The notes: generated from the sequence alone by a model not told the origin. DNA of 64,000 nucleotides from Candidatus Methanoplasma termitum (GCF_000800805.1 NZ_CP010070.1:1240001-1304000), one strand, 5' to 3'; positions 43,908 to 52,981 are shown, numbered from the stretch's first letter. Numbers and translations: made by a program.

Positions 43908-44647
43908 TATAGCACCTCATATATGTGGAGCGCGTCCTTCGGACAATCCTCCACGCAATTCTGACAGCATATACAGGTGGCCTGGTTGAACTCGGGGTAG
44001 AGTATCGGTCTCCCCTTTTCGTTCACGCCGTGTTCGACCATCTTAACGGCCTTCACGGGGCACACCTTTTCGCATTTCTTACAGCTTATGCACTTTTTCT
44101 GATCCAATACAGGCCTGTCGGTCATGAACGGCGATATCCTCTTTTCCGAGTTCCCGTTCTTTACGTCCGACATCAGGGTCATTTCCAAATGAACCTCCAT
44201 CTTCTCGGTCGCATTGTACGCGAGCCTCTTCGGACCGTATATCAGATCCTCTCTCGTGTACTCGGCGAGCTCGAATTCGGGAGTGACCGTCATCGCGTTC
44301 ACCGGGCAGTATTCAGCACAGTATCCGCACATGGCGCATCTTCCGAGGTTGACCTGAGGCCTCATGACCTTCTCTCCGGCGCTGTTGTCGGTCTCCACCA
44401 GCTTGATGCAGGCGGTGGGGCACATCTTTACGCACATACCGCATGCGACACACCTTTCGAGCCTGAGCCCGGGGCGTCCGCGGTAGTTCTCCGGCACCCA
44501 CATCTTCTCGTATGGGTAAAGGATTGTTACCGGTCTGTGTATGATGGTCTTTCCGAACAGCCTGAGAACTTTCACAATGGGCTTCATGACCCAGAGGACC
44601 CTTGCGGGGTTCCTCGGATACTTCTCCAAGTATTTCTTCTCGGCCAT
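43907..44647 (-). CDS. fpoI: Fpo complex subunit I, extended form with four 4Fe-4S motifs
   Basis: Iron-sulphur subunit linking soluble and membrane arms. At 246 aa it is about 100 residues longer than ordinary NuoI/FpoI. The first pair of motifs, CVACGMCVKMCP and CAMCGYCAEYCP, is the normal one; a second pair, CISCKKCEKVCP and CICCQNCVEDCP, follows in a ferredoxin-like C-terminal extension, giving 16 cluster cysteines. The ATG at 44647 lies in TGATG with the fpoH stop and has GGAGG nine bases upstream. The extension may carry electrons from ferredoxin in place of the missing FpoF; that is inference. Confidence 0.92.
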   Translation of the reverse strand: MAEKKYLEKYPRNPARVLWVMKPIVKVLRLFGKTIIHRPVTILYPYEKMWVPENYRGRPGLRLERCVACGMCVKMCPTACIKLVETDNSAGEKVMRPQVNLGRCAMCGYCAEYCPVNAMTVTPEFELAEYTREDLIYGPKRLAYNATEKMEVHLEMTLMSDVKNGNSEKRISPFMTDRPVLDQKKCISCKKCEKVCPVKAVKMVEHGVNEKGRPILYPEFNQATCICCQNCVEDCPKDALHIYEVL

Positions 44648-45819
44648 CAGAACCAACCTCCGAGTTTAAGCACAATCACGATCATAAGATTCACCACTGC
44701 CAACGGCATGAATATCTTCCACCCTATGTTCACGATCTGATCCGTCCTTACTCTTGCGAGGGCTCCTCTCAGGATTATCATTCCCAGGAACACCAGCCAG
44801 ATCTTCGCCAGCATGACTATCTCGGGCATTATGCCCTGCCAGCCGTCGGGTGCGAAGGGTATGAGCCATCCTCCGAGGAACAATATGACGATCATGGCGC
44901 ACGAGACATATCCTCTCATGTAATCCGCCAGCATGATCAGGCCCCATTTCATTCCCGCGTACTCTGTCTGCCATCCCTCCACAAGTTCGGCCTCTGCCTC
45001 GGCGATATCGAACGGTACACGTTCCGCCTCGGCCGTCGCACAATAGAAGAATGTTATGAAACCGATGATCTGCGGGAACAGGAACCACATTCCGTGCTGC
45101 GCATTGACGATGTCGCCTATGTTGAAACTGCCTGCCATCAAAGCGGCCGTGGCGATCATTATGAGCATCGGAACTTCGTATGATATCATCAGTTCCGCCG
45201 CTCTCATTCCTCCGATCAACGAATACTTGTTGTTCTGAGCCCAGCCCGACACCAATATAAAGAAGGGTGCCAGTGCGAACAGGGCCATTATTATCAGGAG
45301 TCCCGTTCCGTAATTGACTACGAACCATCTCCCCGAAAGAGGGATCATACATGCGATGAGCGCCGATGTCCCTATGATCAGTGCCGCAGTCCAGAGATAC
45401 ATCTTCTTGTCGACGTTCCTTGAAACGGTGTCTTCCTTCAGGAAGGTCTTGAAACCGTCTGCCAGACACTGCATGAATCCTTTCAGGCCGATCATGGTCC
45501 CTCTTCTGTCCATGACCCTTCCCAGGACCTTACGCTCCATCCACAACGATAACAATGTGACAATGAACGCCACCAGGAATATCAGTATCATGAATATCAG
45601 CAGGGCGAAGATATTCGTTATCTCCGGGGATATCAGCCATGTCGACAGCCCGTTACCGGGGAAGATAAGGTTGATTATCCACGAGATGAAGCCGCCGATC
45701 AGCTGCCATAGTTTGTAAGATATGTCGAATGGGAGGTTGTAGATATCTCCGAACGGATAGAACGGGTTGTCCATGACGTTGGAGAAATGTATCCAGTCTG
45801 TAATGTTGCTGTACGGCAT
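44647..45819 (-). CDS. fpoH: Fpo complex subunit H (NuoH-like)
   Basis: Membrane subunit joining the two arms and forming the quinone-type (here methanophenazine-like or unknown) access site. 390 aa, about eight to nine helices. VTLLSLWMERKVLGRVMDRR and EAERVPFDIAEAEAELVEGW are the two family signatures, the second carrying the conserved Glu residues. The N-terminus has an extra amphipathic segment of about 40 residues. It begins 4 bp after fpoD ends. Confidence 0.95.
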   Translation of the reverse strand: MPYSNITDWIHFSNVMDNPFYPFGDIYNLPFDISYKLWQLIGGFISWIINLIFPGNGLSTWLISPEITNIFALLIFMILIFLVAFIVTLLSLWMERKVLGRVMDRRGTMIGLKGFMQCLADGFKTFLKEDTVSRNVDKKMYLWTAALIIGTSALIACMIPLSGRWFVVNYGTGLLIIMALFALAPFFILVSGWAQNNKYSLIGGMRAAELMISYEVPMLIMIATAALMAGSFNIGDIVNAQHGMWFLFPQIIGFITFFYCATAEAERVPFDIAEAEAELVEGWQTEYAGMKWGLIMLADYMRGYVSCAMIVILFLGGWLIPFAPDGWQGIMPEIVMLAKIWLVFLGMIILRGALARVRTDQIVNIGWKIFMPLAVVNLMIVIVLKLGGWF

Positions 45820-45823
45820 TTTA

Positions 45824-46969
45824 TCACCTGTCGGTCTCTCCCAGACACATATCTATCATTGCCATTATCACGGGCACGTCGGCGATCCTGGATCCCTGCA
45901 CCAGCGGCTTTGCCGCAGATACGTTGACGAAGATCGGACTGCGCACTTTGAGCCTGTACGGTTTGTCAGAACCGTCGGAGACGAGATACATCATCGACTC
46001 TCCGCGGGGATCCTCCAATCTCATGAACGATCTCCCCGCCGGCACCTTCGACGGCACCTTGAGTCTGTACGGCGCATTCTTCCCGAGGGCCTTCACCTTA
46101 TCCAGCGCCTGCAATATTATTTTGCATGACTGGAACATTTCCTCGATCCTGACCATGTAACGGGCGTACGAGTCCCCCGCCTTTAGGACGGGTACTTCGA
46201 AGTCTATTTTGTCGTAATTGTCATATGGGTCGTCACGGCGTATATCGAAATCGACGCCCGTGCCTCTCATGGCCGGTCCCGTGATGCCTAAGTTGGCGCA
46301 GTGCTCCCTTGTTAGGACCCCTGTGCCTTTCATCCTTGAAACGAATACTGATGAATCATCTATTAATCCGATGATGTCCCACATCGCTTTCTCGAAGCGC
46401 TTTATGCATCTTCTGGAATACATGTCGAACTCTTCGTCCGCATCGTTCCTTACTCCGCCTATGCGCGGGAAGTTCGTTGTCATCCTCGCACCGCAGAGTC
46501 TCATGTTGAGGTCCATGAAGAACTCTCTTTCTCTCATGGCCCACAGGAATACTGTGAGGTTCCCCAGGTCGGTACCTACTGCGGCCAGCCACATAAGGTG
46601 GGACTGGATGCGGCAGATCTCGTCGCCTATTATCCTGATGTATTTGGCTTTCTCGGGTATGTCGATGCCGAGCGCCTTTTCTACGGTCATACAGTACAGG
46701 TGGGTATACGTCATTGAAGCGGCGTAGCAGAGACGGTCCGCCATTGGTATGATCTTCGGATACGTCCTGTTCTCGCACTCTTTCTCCCATCCTCTGTGCA
46801 GGTAGCCTATTATCGGTTCTGCGTCTGCCACTATCTCTCCGTCCAGCTGGGCCTTAAGTGTCCATAGCCCATGAGAGAAGGGGTGCTGCGGACCCATGAT
46901 GACCCACATCTTGTCTGTGTGCATCGAGGATCTCTCGCACTTTCCGCCGATATAATCGTTCTCCATCAT
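45824..46969 (-). CDS. fpoD: Fpo complex subunit D (NuoD-like)
   Basis: 49-kDa-type soluble-arm subunit, 381 aa. MGPQHPFSHGLWTLKAQLDG near residue 25 is the diagnostic motif (usually MGPQHPSTHG), and RIIGDEICRIQSHLMWLAAV near 110 is the second. The ATG-ATG start overlaps the fpoC stop (ATGA) with GGGGGCAGGA just upstream. No hydrogenase cysteines are present, so it is not an Ech-type large subunit. Confidence 0.95.
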   Translation of the reverse strand: MMENDYIGGKCERSSMHTDKMWVIMGPQHPFSHGLWTLKAQLDGEIVADAEPIIGYLHRGWEKECENRTYPKIIPMADRLCYAASMTYTHLYCMTVEKALGIDIPEKAKYIRIIGDEICRIQSHLMWLAAVGTDLGNLTVFLWAMREREFFMDLNMRLCGARMTTNFPRIGGVRNDADEEFDMYSRRCIKRFEKAMWDIIGLIDDSSVFVSRMKGTGVLTREHCANLGITGPAMRGTGVDFDIRRDDPYDNYDKIDFEVPVLKAGDSYARYMVRIEEMFQSCKIILQALDKVKALGKNAPYRLKVPSKVPAGRSFMRLEDPRGESMMYLVSDGSDKPYRLKVRSPIFVNVSAAKPLVQGSRIADVPVIMAMIDMCLGETDR

Positions 46970-47433
46970 TCCTGCCCCCTTAATTTGTATGATTTTCTGA
47001 ACGGATAGAATTCATAGGAATCCGGCGTGAGGAGCCTCTCGAGTTTCGGGTGTCCGTCGAAGACTATTCCAAAAAGCTCATGCGTCTCCCTCTCGTGCCA
47101 GTTGCCTCCGCCCCATATGTCCGATACAGACCTTACGTGAAGGTCGTCCAAAGGCAGGTCGGTCGTAAGTTCTATTATTACGCCGCTGTAATAGTTGGAC
47201 AGGTGGTAAATGACCTCCATGTGATCCTTCATGTCGTTCCCCATGATCGAAGTTGCATGTTCGAACGAGAGGATGTTGTGAATATATTCACAAACGGGAT
47301 GGATCGCATCCTTCTCCACTTTTACAAATACTCTCCTTGTTGCGGTGCCGGTGACCTTTAACTTGTCTGAGAATTTGTTTCTGAGGAGCGTGGATATCTC
47401 TTCGACTGTCGGCTTTTCGCTTATTTCCGCCAT
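46966..47433 (-). CDS. fpoC: Fpo complex subunit C (NuoC-like)
   Basis: 30-kDa-type soluble-arm subunit, 155 aa, starting MAEISEKPTVEEISTLLRNK after GGAGGACTGAGC. The signature is SDIWGGGNWHERETHELFGI near residue 107, followed by DGHPKLERLLTPD. The frame is open further upstream inside fpoB, but that part is a shadow of fpoB. Separate from fpoD, as in methanogens and unlike fused NuoCD. Confidence 0.95.
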   Translation of the reverse strand: MAEISEKPTVEEISTLLRNKFSDKLKVTGTATRRVFVKVEKDAIHPVCEYIHNILSFEHATSIMGNDMKDHMEVIYHLSNYYSGVIIELTTDLPLDDLHVRSVSDIWGGGNWHERETHELFGIVFDGHPKLERLLTPDSYEFYPFRKSYKLRGQE

Positions 47434-47435
47434 GC

Positions 47436-47999
47436 TCAGTCCTCCATGAATATTCCTCTCGTGAAGTAGTCGTCTATCTTTTTCTGAAGAAGCATGAAAC
47501 CGTCTATCATCGCATCGGGTCTTGCGGGGCATCCGGGTATGTAGATATCTACCGGAACTATCTGATCCAGACCCTGAACTGTGTTGTACGAATCGTACCA
47601 GGGCCCGCCCGATATGGCGCATTCGCCCATTGCCACGACCCACTTGGGGTTCGGTATCTGCTCATAGAGACGCCTCAGGTCCGGGCGGATCTTTTTTGAT
47701 ATCCACCCGTTGACCAGCAAGATGTCGGTCTGTCTCGGCGATGATCTGTAGATCATACCGTAACGCTCGGCATCGAATCTCGGTGCGGAAGCGGCCGCCA
47801 TCTCAAGGGCGCAGCATGCCAGTCCCCAGTGCAGAGGGTGCATAGAATTTCTCATAGCCCAAGACCATATCGGTCCCGTGAGCTTATCCACAGTTTTTTT
47901 CGTACCTGCGCTAAGCAGATCGTTGATCATGGCTGATGACCATGTCATGAACTCTTCCTTGCTCATGGCAACAGCGTGGGGATACAGGCTCATATCCAT
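47436..47999 (-). CDS. fpoB: Fpo complex subunit B (NuoB-like)
   Basis: Carries the terminal 4Fe-4S cluster N2 next to the membrane. 187 aa from ATG at 47999, which overlaps the fpoA end by 10 bp and has AAGGAGG upstream. Cluster ligands are visible in LHWGLACCALEMAAA (paired cysteines), VVAMGECAISGGPWYD and YIPGCPARPDAMIDGF. Complete. Confidence 0.96.
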   Translation of the reverse strand: MDMSLYPHAVAMSKEEFMTWSSAMINDLLSAGTKKTVDKLTGPIWSWAMRNSMHPLHWGLACCALEMAAASAPRFDAERYGMIYRSSPRQTDILLVNGWISKKIRPDLRRLYEQIPNPKWVVAMGECAISGGPWYDSYNTVQGLDQIVPVDIYIPGCPARPDAMIDGFMLLQKKIDDYFTRGIFMED

Positions 48000-48352
48000 A
48001 GCGTTTCCTCCTTTTTGAGTGAGTACGCTACACCGAGGATCATTATTCCCAGCAGCAGGAGCATCCATACGGTCGCCATGGTCGAAAGACCGGAGAAGGC
48101 AACGGCCCAGATCATCAGGAATGTGGCGATCAGGTCAAACACAACAAAAATGATTGCAAAAGCATAGTATTGGAATTTGAACTGAACGTGGGCATCCCCT
48201 ATCGGTTCCGAACCGCACTCGTATGTATTTTCCATCCACTGAGTAGGTCTCTTCGGTCTTATGAACCTGGATGTCAACCACGCCAAGGGTGCAAAGCCCA
48301 TAGTCATGATGCCGACGACAACCAATGGTATGTAGGACACTACTAGTGACAT
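47990..48352 (-). CDS. fpoA: Fpo complex subunit A (NuoA-like)
   Basis: Three-helix membrane subunit of 120 aa and first gene of the operon. TYECGSEPIGDAHVQFKFQY around residues 43-62 is the NuoA signature, followed by YYAFAIIFVVFDLIATFLMI with the conserved acidic residue. The ATG lies in a TAATG that closes a three-codon upstream mini-ORF (ATG CGA GCC TAA) which itself has AGGAGG just ahead. Confidence 0.95.
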   Translation of the reverse strand: MSLVVSYIPLVVVGIMTMGFAPLAWLTSRFIRPKRPTQWMENTYECGSEPIGDAHVQFKFQYYAFAIIFVVFDLIATFLMIWAVAFSGLSTMATVWMLLLLGIMILGVAYSLKKEETLWI

Positions 48353-48407
48353 TAGGCTCGCATGGCCTCCTTAATATATAACTGTTCAGACGCGCGATTT
48401 CAGGCCT

Positions 48408-48416
48408 TTATAAATG
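48408..48416. promoter_or_regulatory. Symmetric TATA box for the fpo operon and a divergent transcript
   Basis: TTTATAAAT contains the palindrome TTTATAAA. On the minus strand it lies about 58 bp before the fpoA ATG, giving a leader of about 35 nt with AGGAGG. On the plus strand it lies about 35 bp before a 46-codon ORF at 48448. Confidence 0.45.
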
Positions 48417-48447
48417 GGTAATCGGCTTTTCGCTGTTTTCGGTGCAA

Positions 48448-48588
48448 ATGAGGCGTACACACATGTCTGGAGAGCTGCTGTGTGGCTCTACGAATATGGC
48501 GCCGAGGGCGGCGGCTGGCCCCGGTTCAGATGGAAAAAATATGGCCTCAGATACCATGAAACCCCATGTGCCAGATGATAAAAACTGA
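48448..48588 (+). CDS. Possible small protein (46 aa)
   Basis: Starts MRRTHMSGELLCGSTNMAPR and ends in VPDDKN. It occupies most of the otherwise empty gap between fpoA and proC, follows a TATA box at the right distance, and is followed by GCCTTTTTGAGGC. No family recognised and no ribosome site; it could equally be part of a noncoding RNA. Low confidence. Confidence 0.3.
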   Translation: MRRTHMSGELLCGSTNMAPRAAAGPGSDGKNMASDTMKPHVPDDKN

Positions 48589-48639
48589 TCTGTTGAAAAG
48601 AATAAAATCGCCTTTTTGAGGCTCGTTTATGAAAAAAGC

Positions 48640-49446
48640 TCACTTTTTGCCCATTTCCGCTGATTTCAACGCGGCCGCTTCGACTGCGTTTATCAGAGCG
48701 GACCTTAGGCCAAGGTCCTCGAGGACCTTTACCGCCTCGATCGTTGTCCCGCCGGGGGAGCAGACGATGTCTTTCATCTTTCCGGGGTGCTCTCCCGTCT
48801 CCAATATCGTCTTCGCCGCACCCAGCAGCGTCTGCGCCGCCAGTTTCGTTGCCACATCTCTCGAAAGTCCCATAAGGACCCCGCCGTCAGATAATGCCTC
48901 GATCATCATATATGCGTAAGCGGGTCCGCTGCCGCTGACCCCGGTGACCGCATCAAGCAGACTCTCTTTGACCTCGTAGCATATGCCTACCGCTTTCAGG
49001 ACATTCTCCACCGTCGAACAGTCTTCTGAAGTTGCCTTTGTTCCGCGGGAGAACGCCGATGCGCTCGCAAGCACCATGCAGGGTTGGTTGGGCATCACGC
49101 GTATTATCTTGCATAACGGTGCGTATGATTCCAGCGTTGCCAGCGTAACGCCTGCCGCAATGGACATTATAAGGTGGTCCTTTTTCAGATGCCCTTTGAT
49201 GCCGGCAAGAACCTCTTCTATCTGCTGCGGCTTGACCGACAGAACGATGAACTTCGTGCTCTTTGCCAGGACCTCGTTGCCCTCGTGGACCTCGATCCCG
49301 AGCTTCTCGGCGATATACTTCCTTCTGGGGGCATACACTTCGCTGGCGATTATCTCGTCTGAGGTGTACAGTCCTGTGTCGATGATGCCCTTTATCATAG
49401 CTTCGGCCATGTTGCCGGCACCGATGAAACCGATCTTTTTGGTCAT
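48640..49446 (-). CDS. proC: Pyrroline-5-carboxylate reductase
   Basis: Last step of proline synthesis, reducing pyrroline-5-carboxylate with NAD(P)H. 268 aa from MTKKIGFIGAGNMAEAMIKG, which holds the Rossmann motif GAGNMA. The C-terminal family signature appears as GVSGSGPAYAYMMIEALSDG near residue 160 and DIVCSPGGTTIEAVKVLEDL near 222. The frame is open 25 codons further upstream without family support, and a TATA-like GTTTATTAATG lies about 30 bp before the chosen ATG. Monocistronic. Confidence 0.94.
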   Translation of the reverse strand: MTKKIGFIGAGNMAEAMIKGIIDTGLYTSDEIIASEVYAPRRKYIAEKLGIEVHEGNEVLAKSTKFIVLSVKPQQIEEVLAGIKGHLKKDHLIMSIAAGVTLATLESYAPLCKIIRVMPNQPCMVLASASAFSRGTKATSEDCSTVENVLKAVGICYEVKESLLDAVTGVSGSGPAYAYMMIEALSDGGVLMGLSRDVATKLAAQTLLGAAKTILETGEHPGKMKDIVCSPGGTTIEAVKVLEDLGLRSALINAVEAAALKSAEMGKK

Positions 49447-49517
49447 TTCCGCACCGGTCGTGCGATGACTGTGGACATTAATAAACCTACTCCAAAAGCA
49501 TCGGGGCGGGCCTTTGA

Positions 49518-51245
49518 TCAACCGTTCCGCCTGTTACGTGAGCGGATAAGCCCGAGAACGATGCGCGGGGAGTTTCTCCAGACCGATCCCGCCTCCCAGT
49601 AAAGATCGTTCTTGTCGCAGACTATGGACCTCATATCAAGTTCCTCTTTCATTTCCAGCAGTCTGCCTTCTCTTTTTTGTTTGTCGGGATATGCGGTGAC
49701 CTCGTCCACTTCGTGCATGAGTCTGCGCGCCGCCTCTATCGTCTCTTTCCTTTCCTCGAAGGTTTCCGCGGATGTTCTGGAGCACTCGAACGCCATAGCC
49801 GCAAGCTCTATCGCCGCATCGTACGACGTTTCTGCGATCGTGTTCCTGTCCATCCACTTCGTCTCGTAGGAAAGGACCTGCTTCCAAGACGGATTCTCAA
49901 GCAGGGCCTTATGTTCGGCCAGGGTCCTTGCGAAGAACTTGTAACCCCATTTCTCGGGCTCTTCGAACGCCTTGCTTCCGGGATCGACGAAGGGTGCGAA
50001 CGGTGCATTGTAAATGAAAAGATCGTCCTCCTTTTTTACAAGTTCCCAAAGCTTCTTCGACGCTTTCGCGCTGTCGATCGCAGACTCCCTGGTCTGGAAC
50101 GGGAGCCCCGTCATATAGAAAAGGTCCATTCTTTTACACCCTTTTTCAAATGCGGCCTCGATCGTCCTTTCTATACAAGAATTAGAATACTTCTTTCCCA
50201 GAGCCGACCTTACCGCCTCATCGTGGGAGTCCGGCGAGAACTCTATGCTCCAGCCTCCGTCGAAGGCTTTGTCCAGTTTCGAGAAGTATTCACGGCCGGC
50301 ACCGCCGAACAATTCTATCACGGCATGATTCTTTATTCCTCTCTCTTTGACCGCTTTCAGGAATCTTTCGGCATAACCGTCGCTGTGCTGCCTCAGGTCG
50401 CCCACAATGAATATCGGCGTGTCGAGATAACTCTGGATCATCCCCATATCCTCGGCGAGCTTCTCCGGGCTCCTGTATGCCGGAGCATTTCTGCATACGA
50501 CCTTGCCGTTCGCATATCCGGAACCGCCGCATTCCGCACAATTCATGGAGCAGCCTCTCACCGAGAACACGGATGTCAGTGGGAGTTTGTCCCATCCGGC
50601 CCAAGGAAGCGCCCCTTTGACATCCATATACCTGATGGTGTTCTTTATCATCGTACCGTAATCGAATCGGATGTCATCCAGATCGTCCGCGGAATACGTC
50701 ACGCCGTTATTTCTGACCTTTCCGCCGGCGTCCTTCCACACGAGGTTCGGTACCTCGGAGAGATCCTTGCCGTCCTGCAGTGCCCTCATCATTCTGACGG
50801 TGGGCTCCTCGGTGGTGTCGCCTCTCATTATGAGATCGATCTCCGGCATTTGTATGAGTTCTTCCCAGAAATATGATGATGTTAACCCTCCGAATTCGAT
50901 CTTCGAATCGGGGTGGTGCTTCTTTACTATCTTAGCTATCTCCGTCGCCCCGTGCACATGGGGCATCCAGTGCAGATCTATCGCAAAAACATCGGCTTCC
51001 AGCGTCCTTATTCTTTCTTCGACGTCGAACCTTTTGCTTTGAAGCATCTGCACCGCGAGATTGACGATCCTCGTCCTGAACCCCGCCGCTTCCAAGTGGG
51101 AAGATATGGTCATGAACCCGATGGGGTACATCTCAAAGACCGGAGAAGACGGTATGACATCGCTGACCGGCCCGTACAGTATTGTCTTTTTTCTGAAATC
51201 ATACACGCTCGGGGCGTGAAGAAAGACAATGTCGGAACGTACCAT
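49518..51245 (-). CDS. B12-binding radical SAM protein (TIGR04190-like)
   Basis: 575 aa. Residues about 40-180 form a cobalamin-binding-type domain; the radical SAM cluster motif is CSMNCAEC near residue 241, a CX3CX2C spacing. The rest is the SAM barrel plus a helical C-terminus of about 130 residues. The architecture matches an archaeal B12/radical SAM family of unknown function (TIGR04190, from memory); methyl transfer to an unreactive carbon is possible. GGGGAATGAG precedes the ATG, and it is 1 bp from the end of uppS, so it is the last gene of the folD-kptA-marker-uppS run. Confidence 0.8.
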   Translation of the reverse strand: MVRSDIVFLHAPSVYDFRKKTILYGPVSDVIPSSPVFEMYPIGFMTISSHLEAAGFRTRIVNLAVQMLQSKRFDVEERIRTLEADVFAIDLHWMPHVHGATEIAKIVKKHHPDSKIEFGGLTSSYFWEELIQMPEIDLIMRGDTTEEPTVRMMRALQDGKDLSEVPNLVWKDAGGKVRNNGVTYSADDLDDIRFDYGTMIKNTIRYMDVKGALPWAGWDKLPLTSVFSVRGCSMNCAECGGSGYANGKVVCRNAPAYRSPEKLAEDMGMIQSYLDTPIFIVGDLRQHSDGYAERFLKAVKERGIKNHAVIELFGGAGREYFSKLDKAFDGGWSIEFSPDSHDEAVRSALGKKYSNSCIERTIEAAFEKGCKRMDLFYMTGLPFQTRESAIDSAKASKKLWELVKKEDDLFIYNAPFAPFVDPGSKAFEEPEKWGYKFFARTLAEHKALLENPSWKQVLSYETKWMDRNTIAETSYDAAIELAAMAFECSRTSAETFEERKETIEAARRLMHEVDEVTAYPDKQKREGRLLEMKEELDMRSIVCDKNDLYWEAGSVWRNSPRIVLGLIRSRNRRNG

Positions 51246-51246
51246 C

Positions 51247-52026
51247 TCATTCCCCGTAGCGTCTTACCCTCTGCTGGTACGACCTTATCGCCCTGAGGAA
51301 ATCTATGAATCTGAAACCCGGCCAATACACATCCGTGAAGTACAGTTCCGAATAGGCAAGCTGCCAAAGCAGGAAGTTGGATATCCTGACCTCCCCGGAT
51401 GTCCTGAGTATCAGGTCGGGATCCGGTATATCTGATGTGTACAGATGCTCGGAGAACAATTCTTCGGATATGTCGTCGATCTCTATCTCGCGGTTCGCCA
51501 CCTTTCTGGCAATGTCTTTGACGGCGCAGATTATCTCCTGTCTGCTGCCGTACGCCATGGCCACATTGAAATTGAAATCCGAATGATGTGCCGTTTTTTC
51601 TTCAGCATATTTTATGGCCTCTTTTACGCTGTCCGGCAATGTAGAACGATCTCCGAAGACCCTTATCCTGACCTTCAGATCGTGGATCTTCTTGTTATCG
51701 GCCATACGGTACAGGGCTGCTTCGGAAAGATTCATGATGAAGTCTATCTCGTCCGTGTCCCTTTTGAAGTTCTCCGTGGAAAGCGCATAGACCGTGACAT
51801 ACTGTATCTTCAGATCCAGACACCACTCGAGCATCTCCTCTATCTTTTCTTCTCCTTTGCGGTGGCCCTCGTTGTTATCGCCGTCCAGCAGCTCGGCGGC
51901 ATATCTTCTGTTGCCGTCCATTATGACCGCAATGTGCTTTGGGAGGGGGCCCTCGTGTATCTCTTTGATCAGGTCCTTTTGGTATTTCGAGTAGGCTTTC
52001 TTTGAAACTACCTCAGGCAGCTTCAT
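51247..52026 (-). CDS. uppS: Cis-prenyltransferase (ditrans,polycis-polyprenyl diphosphate synthase)
   Basis: Makes the long-chain polyprenyl diphosphate used as lipid carrier for glycans. 259 aa from MKLPEVVSKKAYSKYQKDLI with AGGTGA upstream. The catalytic motif IAVIMDGNRRYA has Asp37; YVTVYALSTENFKR, FNVAMAYGSRQEI and DPDLILRTSGEVRISNFLLW are the remaining conserved regions. An in-frame ATG 23 codons upstream lies inside the neighbouring gene and is unlikely. Confidence 0.95.
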   Translation of the reverse strand: MKLPEVVSKKAYSKYQKDLIKEIHEGPLPKHIAVIMDGNRRYAAELLDGDNNEGHRKGEEKIEEMLEWCLDLKIQYVTVYALSTENFKRDTDEIDFIMNLSEAALYRMADNKKIHDLKVRIRVFGDRSTLPDSVKEAIKYAEEKTAHHSDFNFNVAMAYGSRQEIICAVKDIARKVANREIEIDDISEELFSEHLYTSDIPDPDLILRTSGEVRISNFLLWQLAYSELYFTDVYWPGFRFIDFLRAIRSYQQRVRRYGE

Positions 52027-52030
52027 GTAT

Positions 52031-52981
52031 TCACCTGAAATCCTCCGGTATTCCCGCGGCCTCGTAGCCCATGTCGAAACATCCCACTGCGGCAACGGCG
52101 CCGATGCTGCCTTCCAGACCCGTCACGCTGATGATCGTTACGCCGTTCTCTTCGGCGGCCTTGACGGCGTCATCTATGGTCAGGATCTCCGTCTTCGCTC
52201 TGATCCCGTATTCCTTCAGCCCGTCGGGGATGCTAAGTCCTTTGAACACCGTGACCACGGAGTCGCCTGAGAACGATTCTTTTTTGATGAATTCCGTGCA
52301 GTATTCGATCAATGCCGGTATCTCTTCCTCTTTAACGGCAAAGGAGACCGCGGACGAACAGCAGTTCGTTGTCTTTGTGGGGACCTTAGGATTCAGCTGT
52401 ATTATCTTGTGTTCGATGAAATTGCCTATCGGGCTCAGACTCCCCATCTTAAGGGCCGCGACCCATGTTGCGCCTCTCTCTTTGGTGTCGGTGTTGTCCA
52501 CACCTACGATTACCCTTACTTTTTTCGGCGTGATTATGTCGGCATTAGCGACGTGTGCTCCGCCGATCTTGAAATTATCCGGATATTCGGTCCGTATGAC
52601 ATCCTCACACTGCGGGATGCATGCTCCGATACCGACGGCCGCTCCCGCTATTCCGTACCATTTTGTCCTGACCGTGTCGCCTTCTACAAGGAAGGCCGCA
52701 AGCCCCTGACCGCCGACATGTTCGGAGACCGGCCCGAATTTGAGCTTCTTTTCCCCTATGACCACATCCATTATCAATGTCTGGCCGTCGACCCTGATGA
52801 CGTCTATCACGCCGCCGGATCTTTTTCGGTTAACGACATCCCATTCACCGGGACCCTTTGAAATGCACTTTTCGACTATCTGCCCGACGCCCCTTTCCTC
52901 GTCCACCATCGTAATGAACCCTTTGCAGAACAGCGGACCGTACTTCTTCTTGACCTCGTCAGGCCGTAGGATCTGCACCAT
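52031..52981 (-). CDS. Methanogenesis marker protein 11-like protein
   Basis: 316 aa soluble protein. The motif VRVIVGVDNTDTKERGATWV near residue 160 resembles the DDTD motif of TiaS-type proteins, and the overall length and the TNCCSSAVSFAVKEEE segment fit what I remember of methanogenesis marker 11; this is recall, not a search. Biochemical role unknown. It overlaps or abuts kptA (ATG at 52981, alternative TTG at 52987) and precedes uppS by 4 bp. Confidence 0.6.
   Translation of the reverse strand: MVQILRPDEVKKKYGPLFCKGFITMVDEERGVGQIVEKCISKGPGEWDVVNRKRSGGVIDVIRVDGQTLIMDVVIGEKKLKFGPVSEHVGGQGLAAFLVEGDTVRTKWYGIAGAAVGIGACIPQCEDVIRTEYPDNFKIGGAHVANADIITPKKVRVIVGVDNTDTKERGATWVAALKMGSLSPIGNFIEHKIIQLNPKVPTKTTNCCSSAVSFAVKEEEIPALIEYCTEFIKKESFSGDSVVTVFKGLSIPDGLKEYGIRAKTEILTIDDAVKAAEENGVTIISVTGLEGSIGAVAAVGCFDMGYEAAGIPEDFR

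Noticed and set aside
47434-47643. 70-residue N-terminal extension of fpoC
   Set aside because: It lies inside fpoB; the family N-terminus and the ribosome site both support ATG at 47433.
48430-48600. tRNA or C/D-box RNA in the fpoA-proC gap
   Set aside because: GGTTCAG and GATGATA/CTGA fragments occur, but no cloverleaf or correctly spaced box pair could be built.
49447-49521. 25-residue N-terminal extension of ProC
   Set aside because: The Rossmann fold begins right after the ATG at 49446, and a TATA-like element lies inside the extension.
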